Below, piece after piece: positions 28,003 to 38,505 of a stretch of 64,000 bases of DNA. The number at the start of each line of letters is the position of its first letter. Position 1 is the stretch's first letter. The notes beneath the pieces are model-generated. The model did no database searches, had not been told where the DNA came from, and saw only the letters and a program-made list of their open reading frames with translations. Source of the stretch: Lineus longissimus. Lineage: Eukaryota > Nemertea > Pilidiophora > Heteronemertea > Lineidae. The translations under genes were made by a program, and so were the position numbers. The stretch lies in contig NC_088317.1 in the NCBI RefSeq assembly GCF_910592395.1, forward strand, positions 8,930,001-8,994,000, in the 5' to 3' direction.

Positions 28003-28524
28003 CGTTCTCTTCAAAACCAATTTGACGCAAGGACATGTGGAACGAATCCTGTTGACTGTTGTGCCATAGTGACAGACGATCCACTTTTAAATGAACTCAG
28101 AGAGGTGTTTATTTCACTCCAATACAACTATCTCAGCAATAAAGACTTCCTTGCAGCACATATGAAAGCATTCACTAAACAGGCCAAAGGACTAGCTTCT
28201 GGGACACATTCTGTACTAGCATCAGCGCTTCATTGTTTTGGCCGATACTCTGGTGTTGCAGAAGCATTAGGAAACAAAAAGAGAAAACCTCCAGTCAGCC
28301 TGAAAAGAATTGGTGTACAACCAACTGCTGCAGCTAGGAGGAAGATGGTTTGGGGTGGTAGAAACCGTGTTGGTGTAGGTAGACCATTAAACAAAAGTCT
28401 TCAAAGTGTTAAGAAGAATGTACCTTTCAGCTCCCAAGTCAGGCCGAGATGCAAAGCCCCTCATGATATTCGTTTCTGTGTTAATAACAACCAGACACTG
28501 GGTAAAACACACTCCTCAAAGTGA
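28003..28524 (+). CDS. Basic C-terminal domain of an unrecognised, possibly transposon-related protein
   Basis: The open frame runs from after a TAA at 28000-28002 to 28524. The middle is helical (L-R-E-V-F-I-S-L, L-A-S-A-L-H-C-F-G-R-Y-S-G-V). It is followed by R-I-G-V-Q-P-T-A-A-A-R-R-K, a basic tail and a C-V-N-N-N-Q-T-L-G-K-T-H end. This R-I-G-V-Q-P-T-A signature recurs in multicopy invertebrate proteins that I believe belong to transposon-associated ORFs. Upstream sequence in the same frame is Asp/His/Ser-rich and broken by the stop, so it is probably a decayed or intron-split gene. Confidence 0.4.
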   Translation, partial: RSLQNQFDARTCGTNPVDCCAIVTDDPLLNELREVFISLQYNYLSNKDFLAAHMKAFTKQAKGLASGTHSVLASALHCFGRYSGVAEALGNKKRKPPVSLKRIGVQPTAAARRKMVWGGRNRVGVGRPLNKSLQSVKKNVPFSSQVRPRCKAPHDIRFCVNNNQTLGKTHSSK

Positions 28525-30372
28525 GCTGTTGGATATATACTGCCTGCCTCTGGTACTCATGATTTGTTTGTAAGCTCTTTGTCTTTGTCTTTGGCTAGTT
28601 TCACACAAATTTTGACAGGCAATTATTATCAAGGCATTGAAAAGGTGTTATTGAAGTAGACATGCTTGGGGATGATACTAGTATTCATTGTAATGACTGT
28701 ATTTGTTTTTTTTGTCTACTTAAAATAAACTCAGTTTTACAGTTGAAATCAAGTTTACTCTTATTGTTTTCCTTGTTGGATTGTGGACGAGCTACTGTGA
28801 CTGAAAACTATGGTGACCTGAAAGCGACAGATTTTACATAATTGCCAACAAAGGGACACTATAGGGAGCAGCTAGGTGGCGAAGATAAAGTTGACCAAAG
28901 TCACCGATAGGGATCTATCTCATCTCGCAGTACGTCAAAATTATCTGATCCTGTGTGAGGTGATATTCAGCGCTGAATTTAACATGACCCAGTGCTCTTA
29001 CTGTGTTTATTATAGTCACATGAAGATGGCCCATATAACACCCTTGCTTCTGCCTATAGTCACCCTTGAAATTGGTTTGATGTCTTTCGGACACACAGAG
29101 ATCATAATCACAAATATATGTTAAAAAGAAATATTGGAGAAATGAGCAGAACAAACATCTACTTTCACGGTAAATTGCCCTGAAATCCCACAGCAGATCT
29201 TCCCTTTAAATATTAAACTTCAAACTAGGAATGTAAATTGCGCCAAGTGGAAAAGGTAAACAAATGCACGTGCACATATTCTATCATTTAAGTTGCCACG
29301 TGATTTTCGCCAACAATAGCGCTGATTGGCTGTATGCAAATGAGCTCAGATCGGTGTCCGGAACTCTCGTGGGAATAAAAATTTCTCCCCCCCGGGTAAG
29401 CAGCTCGGAAGGACTTATCGAGAAGGGTGGGGGGGGGACATTTTCCATTTCTTTGCCGGCTGTTGTGATGATGCAGTTGAGTTACTGCTTAAGAACTGTC
29501 TCTCAAAACAAAAAAAAATGGCATGATGAACTATAGCAGGTTCCCAACCAGGGGGTTTGGTGGGTTCCCCCCCCACACTCTAAGGGTGCTACACACTTAC
29601 TAGGGCACTGCACTGATAATATTACCCTATGATAATATAACCGGTAATATTACCCAATGATAATATTACTGGATGACGTGTAGCCCTCGTCATAGAGCAA
29701 TGTATATGTATATGCACTGACACGTTTTTCTTTTTTCTGGATTTTTTCAGTGACGTCCGGGGGTGCCCCAACCAGAGGACCAAACTAAAAATTTGTGAAA
29801 AATTGCCAATGCAAAATGTTATGAAAATCATTATCATTTTAAATGCAGAACATTCATATCTATCCTGTAATGCAATGGGATGATCGTTTTTGTGAATATG
29901 AAAAAAATGGTGCCCTCCGAGGCTTCAGCAGTGAAAGGGTTAAGCATCCAAGCCTTGGATCAATTCTGCCGACCCGGACTCCATTACACCAACCCTTGAC
30001 GCAATACACGGATCTGCCTGTACAAGTTGGTTCTGTTATTCCTCACTAGATGGCACGCTACCGCCGATCTTGTTTTCAGAAGCCTCCCGCTGTTTCTAGT
30101 ACATATTACCATACCATACCTTTCAGACAATTGTGATTGACATAAATTTGCAACTAATAATTACATGTGTTAATTATTTTTGAACTATTTATTGCCAGTG
30201 TAAACGACTTATGATTGAGAACACATGATTTATAAAACATGGCGGCCATATTTGAAATCCGAGCGGGACAAGTTTTTGGCGTAGGATAGAGAGTCCCTAG
30301 ATACATGCCCTCAAAAGTTTAGAACCTTCCAGCTCAAATAGAAACGAAACGTTCTACCTATCAGTGACTTAG
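28525..30372. other. Host DNA without a recognised gene
   Basis: It contains AT-rich sequence and short repeats such as AATATTACCNNATGATAATAT near 29617-29680. At 29324-29342 a CCAAT-type ATTGG lies next to an octamer ATGCAAAT, a promoter-like arrangement, but no associated gene is recognised. Confidence 0.4.
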
Positions 30373-30700
30373 TGAACTTTGACCTCTGTGACCTTGAAAA
30401 GTAGGTGAAATCAAAAACCCGGGTGATATGTCATTTATCCTTATTAGATTCACCCACCATAAGATTTTCGTCACTCTACGTACATTCATTAGCTTCAAAA
30501 AGGCAAACTACCTATTACCAAGATGGTCGCCTGGAAGCCAGAAAGTAGGTCATATCGCTAAAAAGATAAATACGTCTGGGCATATTGCCCAAAGCAACAA
30601 TCACACCAAGTTTTAGCCATCTAGCCCAAGCGGTGTCGAAACGTGCTCCGCTAACGGACGACGACGGATGACGGACGCCGCGGTGAGAGGTGAGCTAAAA
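30373..30700. repeat. Dispersed tandem-unit repeat, one unit
   Basis: A single unit starts TTGACCTCTGTGACCTT and ends in GACGACG...GGTGAGCTAAA. Another fragment with the GGCCCTCCTGGTGGCC core lies at about 30870-30960. Confidence 0.7.
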
Positions 30701-31285
30701 TGACTCATTCATGAAAAATCACAATTTTGAAAGCAGCGTTCTGATTTACTCACAACAACTTGAGGCGCACGAGGTACAGAATTATGGCATGCTTTTCTTG
30801 AGAGATAACAGACCGAGTAACGCTGATGGTTCAGAATGGTTGTTAAGCAATAGGTGTATTTTTAAGGTTTTCAGATTTGGCCCTCCTGGTGGCCAAGCTG
30901 TGAATCAAATTGAACAGATCATCGATGCCTGGGATCACCTGACTACTTTAAAATCCAACTTAGCCCGCCGTCATCGGCTTCGCCCGAAAAATGTCTGAGA
31001 CCAAATATAGTCGATTTATAACTTCTAGCAGGAGATAAGTGTGCACTGTTTTCAACAGCAAGGTGGACAATTAAGCTGGATCGTCTCCAGGCCCTGAGCT
31101 ATTGAGAATCGAAGACCGCAATGAATGTTGCGGGTTCGGTCAACGATATTTACATGTGTTTTTAACGAGACTCTCGTCTCGTACGCCCAACTGGCCACGA
31201 CAATGTAGGGCCTACAACGTACATGATGTGGTTATTTCTGTGGTCATTCCATATTCAATTATTTGTTTGCGTGGGTGATTTGAAG

Positions 31286-33251
31286 ATGAAGAAGTTACTT
31301 TTGTTGCTGTATTTTGCCATTTTCTTTGGTCTTGTCCAAGGAATGGACAGGGATGACGACAACGAGCAGATTCGACGTCATCTGCAAGGGTACAGTCTGA
31401 AACAAAAGCTAGACTACATTGACACTTATCAGCTAGAGCATGCGATGGGCGTCTATCATGCCGAAACGCCAACATCGTTTGCCCGACACCGTTTCATCAA
31501 TAATCGCACATTCAGAGACTGGCTGAACAATGAGGATGATATCCGTGATGCAGTAGACAGGGCATCGGAGGAACAACGTTTGCGGAGGCGGCAGTGGGAG
31601 CATGGACATGATGAACAAGGTAAAACGCTATTTTCCACCGATTTCATCAATTTTGCAATCCATTTTTGACGATACTAGGCTTATACTATACACTTAAAAG
31701 ATGCTGTAGAATTATTGAAGAAAGAGTAGTTGCGTTAGTGGCAATGCTAATTTGGATTCAACGCTATGGTTTATGCAATTTTTCTAAAACGTGACTTTAA
31801 TTTTCAGCGCTTTGGCCAGAAATGGAGAATGCCTTGTATGACTGGTTCGAGGAACGGCACAGATTAGGTTTCCCTGTCGCTGGTGAAGACATTCAATCCC
31901 AAGCTGGACGTGAATTCAGAACCTGGTGGGAAGAACAACCTGAAGACAGAAAACAGCAATATCGAGAGAAGCGGCCTCGTCAACATCGGTTTAGGGCTTC
32001 GGATCAATGGCTCCAGGGTTTCATGAAAAGGTAATTATGGAAAATTACTACAGTATATCATATCAGGGCTCTATATAGCTGACACAACCAATGTTACGGG
32101 AATTCAATGCCTCCCAATGGATTTGGTTTAGTTTGAACTCGCTCCCATTGCCAAATGTTTGTGGTAAAAATGCTGTTCATACAAATTATTGATTGTCCAT
32201 TTCAGGAAGCGAGTCAGTCACAGGAGGAAGACCAAAGACTCACGGACTCTTCCGGACAACGCCCAACAAGTCGTTGGTGACTACATAATCGCTACTCAAG
32301 GGATCATTCGTAATGGCAACTTTGACGTGATCATGAACATGAAAGAAACGTTCGTTTGGTATGACATGGTGCCACGGACCACAATGAATGCGACAGGATC
32401 TCAACACGTTGACATTCGGTCCTCTAGAGGGAACAATACGTTGGGATGTACGGTAACCCTGGTAATAACATCCGATGAACGCAAAAGCCAGGCGGAAGTA
32501 AACTTCAGGGGACTACAGCCCGATGGAAATGTAATCCAGGATCTCCAAGCTACAGCACCAGAAAATGTCCGGGTAAGTGTTTTAAAATTATAGATGAACC
32601 ATGAACCATGACTTGTCGTGACGGCATAAGGGTCAATATATTCTGTATATTACATTCGCATCCTGCATGTCTTGGTTATACAACCAATGACCTACAGCTT
32701 GGTCATGATTCCGTACGAGTGGTAGATGTTTTATTGCAGGTCAACACTAGATAATGAAATGAATAATGTCATCTAACACCGTCCTTGTTTTTATCTTCAG
32801 GTTACAGGCAGTCCGAATGGCTGGGCTCGACACCAGTCTTTGATGGAGTGGCTGCAAGCAGTCGTTGTACCGTTCGTCGTGGGAAGGACGTTTCTGCTGG
32901 TTTTGGACCGGAGTATTACGAGATGAATTAAACGACACTGACGGAACAGAGACGTTCATCCCAGGCCGGTGCACATCAATGTTACAGCCGCTTGACCTGA
33001 CAGTAATGCGCAGTGTTAAGTGTCATTTGAGGTGTTTGTGGAAAGCGTGAAAGGTGAGAAATACCAATGAGATAGGAAACTGTGAGCAGATTTCGAGGCA
33101 GAACGTTGTGAGAATGATTAGTTTGGCTTGAGAGAGGGTGAACGAGAACACAATTCTCAACAGATGGAGGGCTAGTGGTTTGCTCCCTCAGGTTCCAGAC
33201 AATGCTGATGAAGGGGAAGTAGTGGTTGGCGGGGTACAGGAGTTGGAGGAG
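31286..33251 (+). pseudogene. pogo/CENP-B-type DDE transposase gene, spliced, interrupted by P2
   Basis: Four exons with consensus splice sites: about 31286-31620, 31808-32030, 32206-32572 and 32801 onward. Exon 1 has the Y-S-L-K-Q-K-L-D-Y-I psq-like helix-turn-helix. Exon 2 has the CENP-B DNA-binding pattern (L-Y-D-W-F, G-F-P-V, R-A-S-D-Q-W-L-Q-G-F). Exon 3 starts the DDE domain (W-Y-D-M-V-P) and exon 4 gives L-L-V-L-D. The frame shifts near 32920, and F-I-P-G-R-C-T-S-M-L-Q-P-L-D follows in another frame with residues missing between, so the gene was probably decayed. The C-terminal part reads N-R-W-R-A-S-G-L-L-P-Q up to the P2 junction and resumes at 49532. The N terminus looks signal-peptide-like (MKKLLLLLYFAIFFGLVQG); the true start may be the following Met. 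Confidence 0.7.
33246..33251. repeat. Target-site duplication of P2, left copy
   Basis: GAGGAG before the left end of P2, identical to 49532-49537. Confidence 0.92.
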
Positions 33252-33320
33252 AGTAGTACAATAGTGGGGATTGTAGCTCAGAGTCAAATCCCAGTCAAAC
33301 TTATCTGAGTCATTTCTCAG

Positions 33321-33383
33321 TATAAATAGTTTCCAGTCATTTCTCAGTCTAAATTCTCCCCAGTCAAATCCCAGTATAAATAG
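33321..33383 (+). promoter_or_regulatory. Duplicated TATA-containing unit in the TIR
   Basis: TATAAATAG occurs at 33321-33329 and 33375-33383, inside a 54-bp direct duplication with CAGTCATTTCTCAGTC motifs. It lies 140-200 bp upstream of the TIR gene and is mirrored in the right TIR, so it could promote inward transcription from both ends. Confidence 0.55.
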
Positions 33384-33518
33384 TTTCCAGTCATTTCTCA
33401 GTCTAAATTCTCCCCAGTCATTTCTCAGTCAAGTCACTAAATCATCCAAATCGTCCAAAATTATCAAAATTATCAACATTTCAAAAAATAAAAAAGTGAA
33501 AAACTTTTCTTATAATAA

Positions 33519-33812
33519 ATGAACACCTTTCCATCAAATTCAGAACTTGATTCAAGAGTGACAGAATATACAAAATTTAAAGATCTTCCCGTGAACACAT
33601 GGTATAAAATTAAATCATTCAGAACAATTACCACAAAGATAGGAGAATCAACCCTCCTTGAACTGGTGGACTCAGAAGCGAAAGAAGTGACCGTATGGGC
33701 CACGTCGATCATCAAACAAAAATTAAATCTTCACCACAATTACATAAGATTCACAGGAGTCAAGGAGACCAAACAGGGAAAGAAATTCTATGGATTCAAT
33801 CTCTTGGACTAA
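33519..33812 (+). CDS. TIR-encoded small protein, OB-fold-like (left copy)
   Basis: 97 aa, start in AATAAATG. The sequence T-K-F-K-D-L-P-V-N-T-W-Y-K-I-K ... T-K-I-G-E-S-T-L-L-E-L-V-D, then N-Y-I-R-F-T-G-V-K-E-T-K-x-G-K-K-F-Y-G-F has the strand pattern and Gly placement of small single-strand DNA-binding OB folds. An identical protein is encoded in the right TIR. The only nucleotide differences between the copies are two synonymous third positions. A role in protecting single-stranded DNA during protein-primed replication would fit. That is inference. Confidence 0.65.
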   Translation: MNTFPSNSELDSRVTEYTKFKDLPVNTWYKIKSFRTITTKIGESTLLELVDSEAKEVTVWATSIIKQKLNLHHNYIRFTGVKETKQGKKFYGFNLLD

Positions 33813-33856
33813 TTTTATACTCATCTTATATCTAATACAAATAAAAACATCATAAA

Positions 33857-34030
33857 ATGAACAAAACTGTGAAAGCTCTCATTGGTGTCCTAATCTTGTC
33901 AATGACAGGAAATGTCATTTTGACCGGAGTTAATTTTGTACCTCGAAATACTCTCACTCCAATCGTGAATGTTACAGACTTTCCAATAAAATTACACGTG
34001 TCTCATGGAGCACAAAAGAAAGTTGATTAA
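33857..34030 (+). CDS. 57-aa secreted or membrane peptide
   Basis: ATG 33857 to TAA 34030, just inside the left TIR. The N terminus (M-N-K-T-V-K then A-L-I-G-V-L-I-L-S-M) is a plausible signal peptide or membrane anchor, followed by a polar stretch ending H-G-A-Q-K-K-V-D. It lacks the AATAAATG start of other P2 genes (it has CATAAAATG). Not recognised; it could be spurious. Confidence 0.35.
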   Translation: MNKTVKALIGVLILSMTGNVILTGVNFVPRNTLTPIVNVTDFPIKLHVSHGAQKKVD

Positions 34031-34222
34031 AAATCACATATATGGACATGTATGTTATAATCGATGGCTCGATGTTTCTATCATAGACATAAGGTATTAT
34101 AAAGATGGAATTGTAAATCTGACCGATGTAATTTTATAAACTCTTAAGCTTATAAATTTACTCGCCCCCACTACTTTTGTCTGACTCGCTTGACAGCCCA
34201 AACTGATTATCTCAGATGAAAG

Positions 34223-34651
34223 TCATGTCATTTCGGATTCTAGGATGAGCTCAAATTCACTTGCAGAAATAGTACCATTATCCAAATATCTGGAAAGTAA
34301 ATTATCAACACCTCGCAAGCATGCTTTTTTCTCAATTAAAATAGCTAAATGTTTTTTCTCTTTTTTCCTTAATTTAGGAACGACAATTTTTCCAACTAAG
34401 CCTAACACTATACAAATGGCAGAAATTGGAATACTGATGAAATTTCCAATCACAGTCGCAGCTCCAATTGATGCGACTGTGACACTGGTAATATACATAC
34501 CAATTTCACAACCATGTAAGATTTGACTCGCTTTTTTATAATTTTTATGTAACTTTTTTCTTTTGTCAATATTCAACTCTAATTCTGTAATTTTTTCTTT
34601 AATTTTTTCAAGTCTAAATTGTTCAGCGTCAACACCATCTATATTATCCAT
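34223..34651 (-). CDS. Conserved coiled-coil/membrane protein
   Basis: 142 aa, start in AATAAATG and 1 bp from the stop of the minor capsid gene. A charged helix (F-R-L-E-K-I-K-E-K-I-T-E-L-E-L) is followed by two hydrophobic segments (G-M-Y-I-T-S-V-T-V-A-S-I-G, I-S-A-I-C-I-V-L-G-L-V-G), a basic loop (K-L-R-K-K-E-K-K-H) and S-A-S-E-F-E-L-I-L-E. It is orthologous to the frameshifted P1 gene at 11584-12248. Function is unknown. Confidence 0.75.
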   Translation of the reverse strand: MDNIDGVDAEQFRLEKIKEKITELELNIDKRKKLHKNYKKASQILHGCEIGMYITSVTVASIGAATVIGNFISIPISAICIVLGLVGKIVVPKLRKKEKKHLAILIEKKACLRGVDNLLSRYLDNGTISASEFELILESEMT

Positions 34652-35341
34652 TTATTCTAATCGTAAATCAATGGAAACTGGCGTTAAAAATTCAATAGGA
34701 TCATCATTCTGATCCTTGATTTGTAGTTCAATACTAGTATGATCGTGCTTTGCGATCTTTACTTTTTGAAGGGAGGTATATTCATGAATATCTCCATAAT
34801 ATTTACCCTTGGGAACAAATGACGTAATAAGATCACTGCGCTTTCCATTCACTAAATTTTTATGTCCATCCAAAATACTGCAAGAAATTCTATACTCATG
34901 ATAAGGTAGAAGTTTACAAGGTTTATTTCCAGTAATTTCTGAGCTTATGAAGGTAATCTCTTCATGAGTCATTCCTAATATGTCACCTAGTTCTTGATGG
35001 AGAATGACTCCAAATGGTGGCTCAACTTTAATGTTAATTTTCCCTAATGAAGGTATATAAGTCAACTCAAAGTCATCAGCATGTCCTTTTTCTTTCAACG
35101 CTTCCTTGACTGCTTTATTATACGTCGCTGGTGTATAAAATCCATCAGGAATAACAATGATATCCTGTGCTGTATATTCATCATTGACGACCGTCGCTAA
35201 TCGTAGATGACTATTTCCCAATGTCCTTGAAAAATTATAGTAAGTCATAGGAATAATAGCCTTTTCAACTTGTACAGTGTCATAGGACTGAATACTCGCT
35301 GGAAGTAGCATCCTTAATACATCATGAAATCTAACGTTCAT
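34652..35341 (-). CDS. Minor capsid (penton-like) protein
   Basis: 229 aa, start in AATAAATG, overlapping the preceding gene by 11 bp. It has the E-K-A-I-I-P-M-T-Y-Y-N-F opening (I-P-C-T-F-Y-N-I in P1), then I-P-D-G-F-Y-T-P. A D-I-L-G-M segment follows (E-L-F-G-M in P1), and the C-terminal strand pair is I-E-L-Q-I-K-D-Q-N-D-D-P-I-E-F-L. It is the predicted vertex protein of the particle. Confidence 0.75.
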   Translation of the reverse strand: MNVRFHDVLRMLLPASIQSYDTVQVEKAIIPMTYYNFSRTLGNSHLRLATVVNDEYTAQDIIVIPDGFYTPATYNKAVKEALKEKGHADDFELTYIPSLGKINIKVEPPFGVILHQELGDILGMTHEEITFISSEITGNKPCKLLPYHEYRISCSILDGHKNLVNGKRSDLITSFVPKGKYYGDIHEYTSLQKVKIAKHDHTSIELQIKDQNDDPIEFLTPVSIDLRLE

Positions 35342-37286
35342 TTATTTTAGAAGAAATTTTATGTGCTTTTTGTTTAATGGTTCCAACATTGCTTGATATG
35401 ACTTGAACAATCACTAAAATAGTGACTGCGACCATAATAATCACATGCTCTGCTAAAAATCCTACAACACTAGCAGCTGCTTTTAAGAGAGTAGACACAA
35501 TAGAGCCTAAAATTCCAGGCAAAGCGATTAAAGCTTTTTTACCTAAAGAAAGTAGCCAATTTTTAAATTTGATCAAACCATCATGAATTTTTCCTGGCTT
35601 ACTCGAACCATCAGGTTTACTAGGTTCTATAGGTTGACTAGGCTTGACAGGTTCACTGGGCTTGACAGGTTTGTCAGGCTTTGGTACTGTTTTAGTCTTA
35701 AATAATCCCCCAATGACACCACCAATAGAAGAAATGACCAATATAACAGCTGTTACAATTGACCCAATTTTAATCTCTTTTAATTTGAATAAATTTTTAA
35801 TTCTTTCATCCAAAGATCTTGATGGGTCATTAATTATTTCTGCATATAAATATGATAATTTATCTGCTGTAAGCCGAATGTTTTTAAGTTCAATATCAAT
35901 GTCTTTTGCAGCCTCTCTCATTCCTTGCTCATCATTGTGTTCTTTTGCAGTAGCATATTCTTCCTTTGCTCTATTTAATCTATATTTGATAGCTTTTATT
36001 TTGTTATTTTGATTATTAATGAGAGGGTCTGTATCTTGTGAAAATTCTACTTGTTCTGGTCCATTTAAAATATCTTGTGAAATTTTATCAATATCCTCAG
36101 ACTCAATTCGAACTGACTTAGATGGACCAAAGAATTCACCAAATTCTTTACTTTTATCCGTAATTGTATTTAATTCTTTGAGTGTTCCATCAACATTTGT
36201 AATTTTATATGTTCCTCCTTTTGGACCTACATAAACCCATTGCTTTTCAACATATAGTATTTTTTCTCTTAGAAATTCACGATCACCAGCTATATCCATC
36301 CAATATTTTTCTTGCATCTGGTCAATAATAAGATCTGCATCTACATTTGTTTCTAGTCTTCTACCTTTCACTTCAGCTTGTTTCTGTGATTGAAAAGTAG
36401 TCATTTCTATATTATCTTCTTGCATACTTGCATCATTATTAGCTGCTTGATTCAATTCTTTAGCCAAATTTTTTCTTACAGTATCTTCAACCTTTGAAGC
36501 AGGTTCAGCATTTTGACGAATAAAATCTATAAAACTAGGGCATCTATCTTTAAGTTTTTTCATATCAATGAAATCACCATTTTCACCCTTCATATATAAT
36601 ATTTTTCCCTGTTTACCTATAATAGACCATTTTCCATTTACTTTTTTCAAGACTTCCCTTAGAAATTCTCGATTACTGGCCAGTAATCCATATTTTTTAT
36701 ACATGTCATCAATAACCCTTTCTTTTTCCATCTCTTCTTGGTTACTACTGTCATCCTTTACTTGTTTATCTTCCGTAAATCCATCCCATTCACCATCTTT
36801 AGCTGGATTAAAGGCTGCTTGATTCAAGTCTTCTTTGTATGTCAATTGTCTTCTAGATGTTTTTTCTTCATCTTTTTCAAATATTGGAGTGTCATCTTTT
36901 TCAAAAAAATCCAGGAATTCTGCTTTTCCCTTCCCAGTTATAGAGCTAACAGCATAAGGCTTACCATTATTTTGTGATATTTTAAGTCTACTACCGTCGA
37001 TTGATTTAAAAAATACAAGATTGTTTTCATCAATTACAAGTCTGTTACGCACATTAGTTGCACGGATTTTTAATCTTAATTTAGTTTTTTCCATATAATC
37101 TTTTAAAAATTGTTCTTTTCTGTCAATCATGATCTCTTTGTCAGTTATACTAATATTTGGACGCCGTGGACGAGTTCCAGCTAATTCATCGTCAAGATTA
37201 CCATTATCCTCTATTGGTTGCTCTTCCACATCCTCCAAGTCATCAGGATCATAGCCTTTATTATCAAATTCCATACCTTCATCCAT
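35331..37286 (-). CDS. 651-aa repeat protein with Pro-rich stalk and C-terminal membrane segment
   Basis: The N-terminal half contains three diverged copies of a 60-70-residue module: (K-E-Q/R-E)-F-L-(K/R), a strand pair around N-G-K or G-G-T, and a closing F-x-D/E-F-F/I. They lie at residues about 55-140, 195-270 and 320-395. A coiled coil follows, then D-E-R-I-K-N-L-F, a hydrophobic segment, a PKPDKPVKPSEPVKPSQP linker and a terminal membrane segment (ALPGILGSIVS, VVGFLAEH). The C-terminal half is orthologous to the P1 gene at 2385-4027. A structural or membrane-linked spike role is plausible, not shown. Confidence 0.7.
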   Translation of the reverse strand: MDEGMEFDNKGYDPDDLEDVEEQPIEDNGNLDDELAGTRPRRPNISITDKEIMIDRKEQFLKDYMEKTKLRLKIRATNVRNRLVIDENNLVFFKSIDGSRLKISQNNGKPYAVSSITGKGKAEFLDFFEKDDTPIFEKDEEKTSRRQLTYKEDLNQAAFNPAKDGEWDGFTEDKQVKDDSSNQEEMEKERVIDDMYKKYGLLASNREFLREVLKKVNGKWSIIGKQGKILYMKGENGDFIDMKKLKDRCPSFIDFIRQNAEPASKVEDTVRKNLAKELNQAANNDASMQEDNIEMTTFQSQKQAEVKGRRLETNVDADLIIDQMQEKYWMDIAGDREFLREKILYVEKQWVYVGPKGGTYKITNVDGTLKELNTITDKSKEFGEFFGPSKSVRIESEDIDKISQDILNGPEQVEFSQDTDPLINNQNNKIKAIKYRLNRAKEEYATAKEHNDEQGMREAAKDIDIELKNIRLTADKLSYLYAEIINDPSRSLDERIKNLFKLKEIKIGSIVTAVILVISSIGGVIGGLFKTKTVPKPDKPVKPSEPVKPSQPIEPSKPDGSSKPGKIHDGLIKFKNWLLSLGKKALIALPGILGSIVSTLLKAAASVVGFLAEHVIIMVAVTILVIVQVISSNVGTIKQKAHKISSKINER

Positions 37287-37291
37287 TTATT

Positions 37292-37681
37292 TTAAATAAA
37301 TTTTGACAATACAGCTGATCCAATCACACTTCCTGCAATATAGGCCTGTTCATAATTTTTCTGAGAAGAACTAGGTTTATAATTTAAAGTTGGCTTAGGA
37401 TGGATGCTGTCATAGTAGCGAATAGAGTCTGTCATGTCTAACATGTCTGATTGTGCCTGATGTTTTTTCTGTCGTTGTTCTGCTAGGAAGTCCAGATGTT
37501 TAATTCTATTGTGTGACCACATCGCTGATTCCTTTTGTAATTTTTCGCTTGCTAAATCGTGTCTTTTACGTTCTTCTGCAGCATTCTTTGCATCAAATGC
37601 GTGGAACATGGCATTCCCTCCAACAAAAGCAGTCGCATTAGCTACTGCTCCAAAAATTGTTGTTAAAATCATGCCAGCCAT
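37292..37681 (-). CDS. Conserved MAG-type membrane protein
   Basis: 129 aa, start in AATAAATG. It opens M-A-G-M with a hydrophobic Ala/Gly-rich segment, then E-R-K-R-H-D-L-A-S-E-K-L-Q-K and a helical region rich in Gln/Lys. A weaker hydrophobic C terminus follows. It is the ortholog of P1 15590-16048 and of the P0 stub at 21506. It is separated from its upstream neighbour by two perfect hairpins. Confidence 0.75.
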   Translation of the reverse strand: MAGMILTTIFGAVANATAFVGGNAMFHAFDAKNAAEERKRHDLASEKLQKESAMWSHNRIKHLDFLAEQRQKKHQAQSDMLDMTDSIRYYDSIHPKPTLNYKPSSSQKNYEQAYIAGSVIGSAVLSKFI

Positions 37682-37701
37682 TTATTTTATAATTTTTTTT
37701 C

Positions 37702-37761
37702 AAGAGCTAGCAAAATGCTAGCTCTTATTGCTACATTGAGGGCTAGCAAAATGCTAGCCCT
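37702..37761. repeat. Two perfect hairpins between genes
   Basis: At 37702-37726 arms AAGAGCTAGCA / TGCTAGCTCTT surround AAA. At 37739-37761 arms AGGGCTAGCA / TGCTAGCCCT surround AAA. They share the TAGCA/TGCTA core and differ by paired changes. They lie between the stop of the 78-aa gene and the start of the MAG-type gene. Confidence 0.85.
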
Positions 37762-37764
37762 TGA

Positions 37765-38001
37765 TTAATTAGTGATGTTCTTTGGCAAACCTTGCTTTTC
37801 CAGATAGCCTTTCGTCATAATAGCAAGTGACACAGCTCCAGTGAGCTTCACTGCCTCCATTAGGTCAGGTTTACTAGGATCTCCAATATTTGACTTGAGT
37901 AGCTTTTTAGCAGCCATGCCATAGCCAACAACAAGTGCTGCTAAAACTGCAGAATGGTAAATTGTGTTTCCAATATTTTTCGTGTCGATCATGGTGCTCA
38001 T
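37765..38001 (-). CDS. Conserved 78-aa membrane protein
   Basis: 78 aa, start in AATAAATG. It aligns end to end with P1 16896-17132 (same length), with two hydrophobic stretches, N-I-G-D-P-S and a C-terminal L-P-K-N-I. Function is unknown. Confidence 0.75.
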   Translation of the reverse strand: MSTMIDTKNIGNTIYHSAVLAALVVGYGMAAKKLLKSNIGDPSKPDLMEAVKLTGAVSLAIMTKGYLEKQGLPKNITN

Positions 38002-38029
38002 TTATTTAAAGGAATTTTTTTTAAAAAAA

Positions 38030-38341
38030 TTACAAGATCAGATTGTCAGATTTTTGTTTAGGTTTAAATTTTTTATTTAATTTTTCAATAGGTGACTCCT
38101 CAATAGGTGATGAATTTTTAGAGTAGAACCAAACAAAACCTGCTAAAGTGATGCCACTTATCACTATGAAAGGATAGTACTCGCTTCGCTCGTAGAAGTA
38201 AGACGAATTTTGCTTCATGTCATCATCTGTTTTACTTTTTTTCTTTCCTTTATTCAACTGACCTAATTTTTTACCCCATTCAACTCTTTTATGATTCTTT
38301 GGCTTTTCTGTTGTTGTAATTTCAGTTGTGTCTTCGCTCAT
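38030..38341 (-). CDS. Basic single-pass membrane protein
   Basis: 103 aa with a basic segment (KRVEWGKKLGQLNKGKKK), one transmembrane helix (PFIVISGITLAGFVWFY) and a basic tail. It has the same layout as P1 6170-6676. The start lacks the AATAAATG motif, but ATAAA lies just upstream. It is divergent from the zinc-ribbon gene across a repeat-rich spacer. Confidence 0.7.
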   Translation of the reverse strand: MSEDTTEITTTEKPKNHKRVEWGKKLGQLNKGKKKSKTDDDMKQNSSYFYERSEYYPFIVISGITLAGFVWFYSKNSSPIEESPIEKLNKKFKPKQKSDNLIL

Positions 38342-38363
38342 ATCTGTTTATTTTATGAAAAAT

Positions 38364-38505
38364 ATTAGCGACTATTATTATGACTATTAGCGACTATTAA
38401 AGTGACTATTATTATGACTATTAGCGACTATTAAAGTGACTATTATTATGACTATTAGCGACTATTATTATGACTATTATTATGACTATTAGCGACTATT
38501 ATTAT
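38364..38505. repeat. Short tandem array GACTATTATTAT / GACTATTAGC
   Basis: Irregular 10-12-bp units fill the divergent intergenic region upstream of the zinc-ribbon gene. Confidence 0.8.

Larger units (their letters stand above)
33252..33842 (+). repeat. P2 left terminal inverted repeat (591 bp)
   Basis: Reverse complement of 48941-49531 with no indels. I see only two differences, at 33794 and 33797. It contains a duplicated 54-bp promoter-like unit and a complete small gene (33519-33812). Confidence 0.95.

Noticed and set aside
31286-31345. A secreted protein based on the hydrophobic N terminus
   Set aside because: Downstream exons carry pogo/CENP-B and DDE transposase motifs. The hydrophobic stretch is probably upstream of the true start.
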